DNA of 6,389 nucleotides from an uncultured Caulobacterales bacterium. GTDB lineage: Bacteria > Pseudomonadota > Alphaproteobacteria > Caulobacterales > Maricaulaceae. The notes under the pieces are model-generated. The model was not told the DNA's origin. It did not search any database and saw only the letters and a list, made by a program, of their open reading frames with translations. The stretch is from positions 1-6,389 of the forward strand of contig CALLME010000252.1 of assembly GCA_938007945.1 (NCBI GenBank), given 5' to 3'. Shown here in pieces: positions 1-6,239 of this stretch. The position numbers and the translations under genes are program-made. How positions within the stretch are numbered: position 1 is the stretch's first letter; the number at the start of each line of letters is the position of its first letter.

Positions 1-245
1 AGGTCAGCGAGCGTTTTGCATTTGGCGACCATAGCCTCAGCCGCTTTGACATAGCTGTCATTAGCTTGAGGCGTGGAGGCAGGGCGCGTCGTGAGCGTGT
101 CTGTTTGCTTTGAAACGTCTGCGCGGGGCGTGGGTCTGGGCCTTGCTTTGGGCTTGGCTTTCGCAGGCTGTACAACATCCACGCCCGCCTCGTCCCACCA
201 CGAGAGGGCGGACTGCAAAGCGTGTTCTATCTGTTGTGCATTCAT
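1..245 (-). CDS. Probable uracil-DNA glycosylase (family 4-type), N-terminal part only
   Basis: The first 81 codons of a minus-strand gene are present and the gene runs off the left edge of the window. The start ATG (245-243) has an AGGG Shine-Dalgarno-like core 7 nt upstream (253-256). The protein opens with MNAQQIEHALQSALSWWDEAGVD, continues with a low-complexity Pro/Lys/Arg/Thr linker (about residues 27-60), and then a helical stretch ending AAEAMVAKCKTLADL. That layout (short helix with a W-x-x-EAGVD-type motif, Pro/Ala-rich linker, then an A-x-x-C-x-x-L-x-x-L segment) is what I recall from alphaproteobacterial Fe-S-containing uracil-DNA glycosylases, which excise uracil from DNA in base-excision repair. 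The catalytic domain and the Fe-S cysteines lie outside the window, so the call rests on the N-terminal pattern and on recalled context. The gene starts 16 bp after the RimB-RimK fusion and is probably co-transcribed with it. The alternative is an unrelated protein with a similar N-terminus. Confidence 0.6.
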   Translation of the reverse strand, partial: MNAQQIEHALQSALSWWDEAGVDVVQPAKAKPKARPRPTPRADVSKQTDTLTTRPASTPQANDSYVKAAEAMVAKCKTLAD

Positions 246-261
246 CGCTCGACCCTAACGC

Positions 262-1641
262 CTAAACCGCGCCCCGTAAAATCGGGCTGACATTGGATTC
301 GATACAGGCGATAATGTCAGAGGCGATATCTTTGCCTGTCGCCTTTTCAATGCCTTCAAGACCAGGTGAGCTGTTCACTTCAAGAATTTTTGGCCCTGTA
401 TCACTGCGCAAAATATCGACACCCGCGACGAGGAGTTTCATCGCCTTAGCGGCTTTCAACGCAGCGCGGCGTTCTTCGCGCGAAAGCTTTGCGCGTTTGG
501 CTGAACCGCCTTGGTGAAGATTACTACGAAACTCGCCGGGCGCGCCTTGGCGGATCATCGCGCCGACGACTTTGCCGTTCACGACGAGACACCGCAAGTC
601 CGCACCGCCCGCTTCTTTAACGAATTCTTGCACGAGGAAGTGGGCGTCGAGCCCGCGAAACGCGTCGACAAGTGCGGAGGCGGCCTTCTTCGTATCGGCT
701 AAAACAACGCCCTTGCCTTGCGTTGACTCTAGCAGTTTTACGACAACAGGCGAGCCGCCAACAAGATCTAAAATCCCTTTCGTATCACGCGAGCTGCGCG
801 CGAACGCTGTATTGGGCATGCCGAGGCGGTGTTGGGCGAGCACTTGATGGGCGAGAAGTTTGTCGCGCGAATAACCAATAGCTTGCGCGGTATTAAGGCA
901 AAACACCCCCATCGATTCAAATTGGCGTACAACCGCCATACCGTAAAACGTCATACGCGAGCCGATACGCGGTATGATAGCGTCATAGCGGGGCAGCGGT
1001 TTACCGTCATAATAGACTTCTGGTTTATGCGCGTTGATAGACATATAGCAGCGGCTTGTTTCAACCGTCTCAATGACGTGGCCGCGCGCTTTGGCGGCTT
1101 TGATCATAGATTGATTGGAATAATTATTCGGCTCTTGCGTTAAAATCGCGATGCGAAGTGGGCGTTTGGTGCCGCCTTTGCGCCGTTTTAACTTTTTATA
1201 CGCCGCGTAGCTTAACTCTTTTTGTTGGAAAGAGAGCGACGGCATGACGGAAATCTCATCTGAGAGCGCCCCACGCCCAAGCAACATGCGATACCCCATA
1301 GTTTCGCGATTGGTCAGTGTGATCTCTATATCCCATGTACGGTCCCCAATGGTGACAGGTGAGGAGATGACGTAGCGCGACTCAGACACGCCGTTGCTGC
1401 TGACCACGCTGCGGCGGTCAATGACTTTTGCTGAACAAACCACTTCTAGCGTAGCGTCGGATGGGTCAGGGTGCATGATAAAGCGCACTTGCGGATTATT
1501 GTCGTCGCCAAAGGGCTCAATCGCGACAGCATGGAGGGCGGATGTCTTCGCGCCTGTGTCGATTTTGGCCTTGATTGCGGGCAGGCCTAGCGCGGACAGA
1601 TTGACCCATTCTTCCCAGCCTAATGAAAATGTCTCGCTCAT
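262..1641 (-). CDS. rimK: RimB-RimK fusion: retropepsin-like protease domain plus S6-type glutamate ligase
   Basis: This 459-residue protein has two domains. Residues 1-140 resemble the RimB / 'ATP-dependent zinc protease' family (Pfam Zn_protease, formerly DUF785). They carry a retropepsin-type motif IDTGAKTSALHA at 27-38 with presumed catalytic Asp28, and the family's later pattern SESRYVI (86-92) and TNRETMGYRMLLGRGAL (110-126). A basic linker (about 149-162, KKLKRRKGGTKR) leads to a full-length RimK domain (163-459) that matches E. coli RimK almost throughout. Examples are RIAIL (163-167), CYMSIN (198-203), IPRIG (223-227), TFYG (231-234), ATP-binding VVKLLESTQGKGVV (300-313), FRSNLHQGG (371-379), GVDILR (407-412) and the metal-binding LEVNSSPGLEGIEK (420-433). 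RimK ligases add glutamates to the C-terminus of ribosomal protein S6. In pseudomonads RimB is a separate protease that trims those tails. The combined activity here is inferred. The start ATG has only a weak purine-rich GAAGAAAG stretch upstream. A uracil-DNA glycosylase gene follows after 16 bp. Confidence 0.93.
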   Translation of the reverse strand: MSETFSLGWEEWVNLSALGLPAIKAKIDTGAKTSALHAVAIEPFGDDNNPQVRFIMHPDPSDATLEVVCSAKVIDRRSVVSSNGVSESRYVISSPVTIGDRTWDIEITLTNRETMGYRMLLGRGALSDEISVMPSLSFQQKELSYAAYKKLKRRKGGTKRPLRIAILTQEPNNYSNQSMIKAAKARGHVIETVETSRCYMSINAHKPEVYYDGKPLPRYDAIIPRIGSRMTFYGMAVVRQFESMGVFCLNTAQAIGYSRDKLLAHQVLAQHRLGMPNTAFARSSRDTKGILDLVGGSPVVVKLLESTQGKGVVLADTKKAASALVDAFRGLDAHFLVQEFVKEAGGADLRCLVVNGKVVGAMIRQGAPGEFRSNLHQGGSAKRAKLSREERRAALKAAKAMKLLVAGVDILRSDTGPKILEVNSSPGLEGIEKATGKDIASDIIACIESNVSPILRGAV

Positions 1642-1760
1642 GCTGATGCTTTCTTCGCTTAGGCGGCGTTATGCGTCACCTCGCGCCTTTACGACGCTTG
1701 ATCCTTCCGCTAATTCATATCCAAGATTTTAAGGGATAGCGAGTCATCCGTGTGTCCCGC

Positions 1761-1766
1761 TACAAT
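1761..1766 (+). promoter_or_regulatory. Possible -10 element (TACAAT) for the ETF-QO gene
   Basis: TACAAT matches the sigma-70-type -10 consensus at 5 of 6 positions and would give a leader of about 30 nt before the ATG at 1803. No convincing -35 hexamer lies 16-18 bp upstream, so the call is weak. The surrounding 161-bp region (1642-1802) separates two divergent genes and must hold promoters for both. I could not pick out a clear one for the minus-strand gene. Confidence 0.25.
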
Positions 1767-1791
1767 TTAGATGGGGGCGAAAGACCTCATG

Positions 1792-1797
1792 AAGGAG
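1792..1797 (+). promoter_or_regulatory. Strong ribosome binding site (AAGGAG) that fixes the ETF-QO start
   Basis: AAGGAG lies 5 nt before the ATG at 1803. It decides the start codon, because the same frame stays open upstream to a GTG at 1752, which would add 17 residues with no resemblance to the family and would place this ribosome site inside the coding region. Confidence 0.85.
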
Positions 1798-1802
1798 TAA
1801 GC

Positions 1803-3464
1803 ATGTCAGAGACTTTTGAACGTGAAAGCATGGAATATGATGTGGTCATTGTGGGCGCTGGACCCGCAGGTCTGTCTGCTGCCATTCGCCTAAAACAACT
1901 CAATGCAGATTGTAACGTCGTCGTGCTTGAAAAAGGCTCCGAAGTCGGCGCGCATATCCTCTCTGGCGCTGTGCTTGACCCAATTGGGCTGAACAAACTT
2001 ATCCCAGATTGGAAAGAAAAAGGTGCGCCGATTAAGACAGAAGTGAAGCAAGATAAATTCTTGCTGCTCGGCCCGGCGGGCGCCTTTCCTGTGCCTAATT
2101 TTATCATGCCGCCGCTGATGAATAATCACGGCAATTATATTGTCTCTATGGCCAATGTTTGTCGTTGGCTCGCGGAACAGGCCGAAGCGCTAGGTGTTGA
2201 GGTTTTTCCGGGCATGGCGTGTTCCGATTTGGTCTACGGCGAGAACGGCGAGCTTAAGGGCGTGGTCGCTGGCGAATTTGGCATTAGCAAAGACGGCGGC
2301 AAAGGCGAAGGCTATGAGCCTGGCATGGAATTGCACGGTAAATATGTTTTCCTCTCCGAGGGTGCGCGCGGCTCACTGTCTAAACAGCTAATTGCGAAAT
2401 ATGAGCTGGACGCGAAATGCGACGTCCAGAAATTTGGTCTCGGCATGAAAGAGATTTGGGACATTGATCCGTCTAAGCATGAAGAAGGCAAAGTCGTTCA
2501 CACGGCGGGCTGGCCGCTTGGCTTTAAAAACGGCGGCGGGTCATTTCTGTATCACGCAGAAAACAACCAAGTCTTTCTCGGCTATATTGTCGATCTGAAT
2601 TATAAAAACCCGCATCTTTATCCTTACGCAGAGTTTCAGCGTTGGAAGCATCACCCAGAGATTAAAGAATTGCTTGAGGGTGGCAAACGTGTCGCTTACG
2701 GCGCGCGCGTTGTGACAAAGGGCGGCTACCAATCTATCCCGCAGACAGCTTTCCCGGGCGGCGCGCTTCTTGGGTGCAGCGCGGGGCTTGTGAACCTGCC
2801 GCGTATCAAAGGTAATCATAACGCTATGCTCTCTGGCATTGCGGCAGCGGAGGCGGCGTCAAAAGCGCTCGCCGCCGACCGTTCTGGCGATATCCTATCA
2901 GATTACGATAAAGAGCTGCGCCGTGGCGAGGTTGGGCAAGACTTGAAACCTGTGCGTAATGTTGCGCCGCTTAATGCACGCTTCGGGCCAATGCTTGGTG
3001 GTATGATGATGGGTGGCCTAGATATGTGGTCGGCGACGATCTTCAAATTTAACCCGTTTGGGACACTCTCACACGGCAAAGACGACGCGCAGGCAACAGG
3101 CAAAGATGAGGACTATAAAGAAATTGAGTACCCGAAACCTGACGGCATCATCTCATTTGACCGCCTCACGAATGTCAGTTTTACGGCGACTAACCACGGC
3201 GAAGATCAGCCCAGCCATTTGAAGCTTATCGACCCGTCTGTGCCGATTAAGATTAACTTGCCTGTCTATGATGAACCCGCGCAGCGTTACTGCCCTGCGG
3301 GTGTTTACGAAGTTCTGCGCGATGATGATGGCAGCAATCCGCGGTTTAATGTAAACTCGCAAAACTGCATTCACTGCAAAACGTGTGACATCAAAGACCC
3401 AAGCAAGAACATCGTATGGACTGTGCCCGAGGGGGCAGGCGGGCCAAATTATCCTAATATGTAA
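1803..3464 (+). CDS. Electron transfer flavoprotein-ubiquinone oxidoreductase (ETF-QO)
   Basis: This enzyme takes electrons from reduced electron transfer flavoprotein, supplied by acyl-CoA and amino-acid dehydrogenases, and reduces ubiquinone at the inner membrane. At 553 residues it has the usual bacterial length. The FAD-binding GxGxxG motif is VIVGAGPAGL (15-24), followed by the beta-strand end VVVLEKGSEVGAHILSGAV (39-57). The hydrophobic patch FPVPNFIMPPLMN (95-107) and the segment GARVVTKGGYQSIP (300-313) correspond to the membrane- and quinone-facing parts of the family. The C-terminal FAD half includes GCSAGLVNLPRIKGNHN (324-340). The [4Fe-4S] ligands are Cys497 (in YCPAGVYE) and Cys522, Cys525, Cys528 (CIHCKTCDIKDP), all intact. 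The end GGPNYPNM is typical. The gene is divergent from the RimB-RimK fusion and is followed 81 bp later by a TPR lipoprotein gene. I see no truncation or missing residue. Confidence 0.97.
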   Translation: MSETFERESMEYDVVIVGAGPAGLSAAIRLKQLNADCNVVVLEKGSEVGAHILSGAVLDPIGLNKLIPDWKEKGAPIKTEVKQDKFLLLGPAGAFPVPNFIMPPLMNNHGNYIVSMANVCRWLAEQAEALGVEVFPGMACSDLVYGENGELKGVVAGEFGISKDGGKGEGYEPGMELHGKYVFLSEGARGSLSKQLIAKYELDAKCDVQKFGLGMKEIWDIDPSKHEEGKVVHTAGWPLGFKNGGGSFLYHAENNQVFLGYIVDLNYKNPHLYPYAEFQRWKHHPEIKELLEGGKRVAYGARVVTKGGYQSIPQTAFPGGALLGCSAGLVNLPRIKGNHNAMLSGIAAAEAASKALAADRSGDILSDYDKELRRGEVGQDLKPVRNVAPLNARFGPMLGGMMMGGLDMWSATIFKFNPFGTLSHGKDDAQATGKDEDYKEIEYPKPDGIISFDRLTNVSFTATNHGEDQPSHLKLIDPSVPIKINLPVYDEPAQRYCPAGVYEVLRDDDGSNPRFNVNSQNCIHCKTCDIKDPSKNIVWTVPEGAGGPNYPNM

Positions 3465-3500
3465 GATAACGCATTCGTCACATTCCCTGATGAATAATCC

Positions 3501-3509
3501 TGCTATGTT
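3501..3509 (+). promoter_or_regulatory. Possible extended -10 element upstream of the TPR gene
   Basis: TGCTATGTT fits an extended -10 (TGn followed by a TATAAT-like hexamer, here TATGTT, 4 of 6). It would start transcription near 3516, about 30 nt before the TPR gene's ATG. No -35 match is visible at 17 bp, so the TPR gene may equally be read from the ETF-QO promoter. The 81-bp gap shows no hairpin with a T-run that would end ETF-QO transcription. Confidence 0.22.
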
Positions 3510-3513
3510 AGCC

Positions 3514-3539
3514 TTCAAAGTTTACGTCGACGTTCAAAG
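3514..3539. repeat. Direct repeat TTCAAAG flanking the perfect palindrome ACGTCGACGT
   Basis: TTCAAAG occurs at 3514-3520 and 3533-3539. Between the copies lies a perfect 10-bp palindrome, ACGTCGACGT (3524-3533), whose last base is the first of the second copy. The whole element sits just before the TPR gene, and its end (AAAGG, 3536-3540) overlaps that gene's ribosome binding site. The repeat is plainly visible. A regulatory role, such as an operator, is only a guess. Confidence 0.4.
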
Positions 3540-3540
3540 G
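3536..3540 (+). promoter_or_regulatory. Ribosome binding site (AAAGG) of the TPR lipoprotein gene
   Basis: AAAGG lies 5 nt before the ATG at 3546. It supports that start over the later in-frame ATGs at residues 28, 34 and 37, which would cut into the signal peptide. Confidence 0.6.
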
Positions 3541-3545
3541 TCACT

Positions 3546-5327
3546 ATGTCATTTTTAAACCTGCCCCTTTTGCAAATACCGTTTGAGCAAATCTCCATTG
3601 GACTAGCAAAAACACTACCCGTTGTTATGACGGGTGTAATCGGTATGAGTGTGATGTCTCTGGGCTCATGCTCGACAACGGCTGAGAGTAATTATGTCAG
3701 CTCAGACGCATCCCCTGAAGGTAAATTATTTGGCGATTATCTCGCAGGGACTTACGCTAATCACGTGGATGACGCACAAGCGCGCGCGCTATATTTTGAA
3801 CGCGCTTTCGCACTGACACCAGATGATATCCAAATGGGCCGCCGCGCGGTGACCTCTGCCATTACGGTTGCAGATTTTGACAAGGCGCTCGCACTTGCCA
3901 AGCAGGTCGAGCGCATAGGTAAAAAAGAACCCATGTCCGTGGCCGTTATAGGCGTGCATGAATTTAACGCGAACCGCTATAGCTCTGCGATTGATAAGCT
4001 GTCGCTTGAGACGGCTGATTTGACAGTCTCCATTCTTGCGAAAATCATGCAGGGCTGGGCGCAGGTTGGCGCGGGGGATATTAGCGCGGCGCGCAAAACA
4101 TTTACGTCTCTGCCCGGGGGGGCGTATTTCTCCAAATTTGGTCAGTTACAAATCGCGGAGCTTGAACTCTCGCAAGGTGATTACCCCGCCGCGCTGAAAG
4201 CTCTTGATGAGCTCAAAGCGCAAGAGGCGGGCTCTCTCGAACTTGAAATGGTACTCGCGCGCGCCCGCGTTATGTCGGCACAAGGTAAATCGGCTGAGGC
4301 TCTAAAATCTCTTGAAACTTATTCAGATGAAAATGGGCAATTTGAAACTGGCCCAGTGCCCGCCTATATTAAAAAACTCACTTCGGGCATCACGCTAGAG
4401 GGGGCGCGTACACCAAAGCAAAACGCGGCGCGCGCTTTGACTGAAAGCTCATACGGATTTTTCGTCGCCGCTCGCGCCTTTGAAGTCGCTGAAGTCTTTC
4501 TGCGTTTCGCGACAGAGCTTGACCCTGACTATGATAAAGCACGTATGTGGACGGGCGAACTCCTGTCTTTCCATAAGCGCGACGATGAAGCGCTCGCTAT
4601 GTTTCGCTCTGTCAAAGAGAGCTCACCTTATTGGGTCAGTTCAAAGCTCTCGGAAAGTCTATTCTTCTCTGTGCGTGAACAAGATGACAAGGCGCTTGCT
4701 GTGTTAGAGACACTCGACGCCAAACAACCGTCATTTGTGACGCGTGGCGCATTGGGGCGGGCCTATCTTATTCAAGAAGATTACGACAAAGCATTGCCTT
4801 ACTACGAGGCACAAGTCAGTGCGATGACAGAGGACGAGCTTAAACAAGATCCGACTAATCTATTTTTGCGCGGGGTGGCTTACACAGAAACCAAACAGTG
4901 GGACGCGGCGAAAGCGGATTTTGAACGCGTCCTATCTTATAAACCTGACCACTCCGACGCGCTCAACTATCTCGGTTACACATGGGTAGACCGCGGTGAG
5001 AACCTGACAAAGGCCTTTAAAATGATTGAGAAGGCGCTGGAGTTAGAACCTAATTCAGGCGCGATTACCGATAGTCTCGGCTGGGCGCATTATAAGCTCG
5101 GCGATTATGAGAAGGCCAAGACATTCCTTGAGGATGCTGTTGCGCTTGACCCTGATTCTGCCACTATTATCGACCATTTGGGCGATGTCTATTACAAGCT
5201 CGGGCGTAAACGCGAGGCGAATTATCAATGGCAAAGGGCTCTGCAATATGACCCCACAGATGACGAACGTCGCGACATTAATAAGAAAATTAAAGGCGGA
5301 CTTTATGCGGTGAAAGCGGCGCCTTAA
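3546..5327 (+). CDS. TPR-repeat lipoprotein of unknown function
   Basis: This is a 593-residue predicted lipoprotein. A hydrophobic stretch (about 23-39) ends in a lipobox-like LGSC (39-42), making Cys42 the likely lipidated residue. The leader is long, and Lys22 is its only positive charge before the hydrophobic core. The mature part is built of helical tetratricopeptide-type repeats. The N-terminal ones (about 60-260) are degenerate, for example DDAQARALYFERAFALTP (75-92) and LSQGDYPAALKALDEL (208-223). The C-terminal ones are clear, at about 437-470, 471-504, 505-538 and 539-572, with cores such as SLGWAHYKLGDYEKAKTFLE (510-529) and HLGDVYYKLGRKREANYQW (544-562). TPR arrays are protein-binding scaffolds, so an envelope assembly or scaffold role is possible, but nothing in the sequence identifies a partner. 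The gene lies 81 bp after ETF-QO and directly before ispE. I recall this neighbourhood as conserved in related alphaproteobacteria. Family assignment beyond TPR is open. Confidence 0.9.
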   Translation: MSFLNLPLLQIPFEQISIGLAKTLPVVMTGVIGMSVMSLGSCSTTAESNYVSSDASPEGKLFGDYLAGTYANHVDDAQARALYFERAFALTPDDIQMGRRAVTSAITVADFDKALALAKQVERIGKKEPMSVAVIGVHEFNANRYSSAIDKLSLETADLTVSILAKIMQGWAQVGAGDISAARKTFTSLPGGAYFSKFGQLQIAELELSQGDYPAALKALDELKAQEAGSLELEMVLARARVMSAQGKSAEALKSLETYSDENGQFETGPVPAYIKKLTSGITLEGARTPKQNAARALTESSYGFFVAARAFEVAEVFLRFATELDPDYDKARMWTGELLSFHKRDDEALAMFRSVKESSPYWVSSKLSESLFFSVREQDDKALAVLETLDAKQPSFVTRGALGRAYLIQEDYDKALPYYEAQVSAMTEDELKQDPTNLFLRGVAYTETKQWDAAKADFERVLSYKPDHSDALNYLGYTWVDRGENLTKAFKMIEKALELEPNSGAITDSLGWAHYKLGDYEKAKTFLEDAVALDPDSATIIDHLGDVYYKLGRKREANYQWQRALQYDPTDDERRDINKKIKGGLYAVKAAP

Positions 5328-5330
5328 AAC

Positions 5331-6236
5331 GTGGTGGGCGCAGAACAGTCTGGCCATAAACAGTTTACTGATCTTGCGCGCGCCAAGGTCAATCTAACCC
5401 TCCATGTTGGCCGCGTTATCGCCGATTTATCTGACCGATATTACGGTTATCACCCGCTCGATAGCCTCGTTGTCTTTGCTGATATTGGGGATGAACTGAC
5501 GGCCAAGCCTGCGAGTAAAACAACGCTGACAATGACAGGCCCATTCGCCAAAGGGCTTGAGGCGGAGTCGGATAATCTGATTTTAAGAGCGATTGCCGCG
5601 ACCCGCGCCTATGCTGATGTCCCGCATTTTGATATCGCCCTCGTGAAAAACTTACCTGTCTCAGCCGGGCTTGGCGGAGGGAGTGCCAATGCAGCGGCGA
5701 TGCTGCGTATCTTGCAAAAATGTGTCACGCTTTCAGACGATATCTGGGCCGAGATTGCGCTGTCTTTAGGGGCGGATGTTCCCGTTTGCCTGTATTCTCG
5801 CAGCGCGCATATGACGGGGATAGGGGAGGGCGTCATCCCTGTTGAGGGGCTTTCCCCAACACCTGCTGTACTTGTTAATCCGCGCGTGCCGACGCCTACT
5901 GGGGCGGTGTTTCAAGCCTTTGATAATCAGACAGGCCTAAACGCCCCGCGCGAAACGCCGCGTCCGCAACTTGCCAAAGGTGATATGCTCGCGCGTAGCC
6001 TGGATGGTCGCAATGATTTGGAGCCGCCTGCTATCGCCGCCGTGCCTCTGATTAATGACGTGCTGCGTGTGTTGTCCGTGCAGTCAGGGGCGCAAATCGC
6101 GCGAATGTCAGGCAGTGGGGCAAGTTGTTTTGCTTTGTTTGAACGGCAAGCGCAGGCTGAATTGGCTGCGAAAACGATAGCCAAGTCTCATCCAAATTGG
6201 TGGGTGATGCCGTGCCGCTTTGGTGAGCCAGATTAA
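5331..6236 (+). CDS. ispE: 4-diphosphocytidyl-2-C-methyl-D-erythritol kinase
   Basis: IspE phosphorylates CDP-methylerythritol with ATP in the cytosolic MEP pathway to isopentenyl diphosphate. It is a GHMP-family kinase, and 301 residues is close to the usual size. Conserved parts are ARAKVNLTLHV (16-26) with active-site Lys19, the substrate-binding GYHPLDSLV (39-47), DNLILRA (81-87), the glycine-rich ATP loop LPVSAGLGGGSANAAA (108-123), GADVP (147-151) with catalytic Asp149, and the C-terminal GHMP motif MSGSGASCFALF (259-270). Between LHVGR and GYH there are about six more residues than in E. coli IspE (VIADLSDRYY). The start is GTG at 5331, with a second GTG directly after it. No ATG lies nearby and no good Shine-Dalgarno sequence is visible. 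The TPR gene's TAA (5325-5327) is in the same frame and only one codon away, so translation is probably coupled to that gene. The stop is 3 bp from that of a convergent polyprenyl synthase gene. Confidence 0.96.
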   Translation: MVGAEQSGHKQFTDLARAKVNLTLHVGRVIADLSDRYYGYHPLDSLVVFADIGDELTAKPASKTTLTMTGPFAKGLEAESDNLILRAIAATRAYADVPHFDIALVKNLPVSAGLGGGSANAAAMLRILQKCVTLSDDIWAEIALSLGADVPVCLYSRSAHMTGIGEGVIPVEGLSPTPAVLVNPRVPTPTGAVFQAFDNQTGLNAPRETPRPQLAKGDMLARSLDGRNDLEPPAIAAVPLINDVLRVLSVQSGAQIARMSGSGASCFALFERQAQAELAAKTIAKSHPNWWVMPCRFGEPD

Positions 6237-6239
6237 TCG

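Noticed and set aside
73..258. Plus-strand 61-residue open frame with a lipoprotein-like AGC motif
   Set aside because: It lies antisense to the glycosylase start and its Pro/Lys-rich linker. The hydrophobic look comes from reading that biased DNA in reverse.
572..1143. Overlapping plus-strand open frames inside the RimB-RimK gene
   Set aside because: They are antisense to a gene with clear family motifs throughout, and their translations show no recognisable domain or convincing ribosome site.
1752..1802. Upstream GTG start that would lengthen ETF-QO by 17 residues
   Set aside because: The strong AAGGAG at 1792-1797 sits 5 nt before the ATG at 1803, and the extra residues do not look like the family.
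1639..1817. Both divergent proteins begin with MSETF, hinting at a duplicated start region
   Set aside because: The codons differ and the similarity stops after five residues, so chance is sufficient.
4116..4122. Run of seven G in the TPR gene, a possible slippage or sequencing-error site
   Set aside because: The reading frame and repeat pattern continue normally on both sides, so there is no sign of a frameshift.
5055..5357. Minus-strand 100-residue open frame across the TPR/ispE junction
   Set aside because: It is antisense to strongly conserved TPR repeats and shows no domain or start signal of its own.
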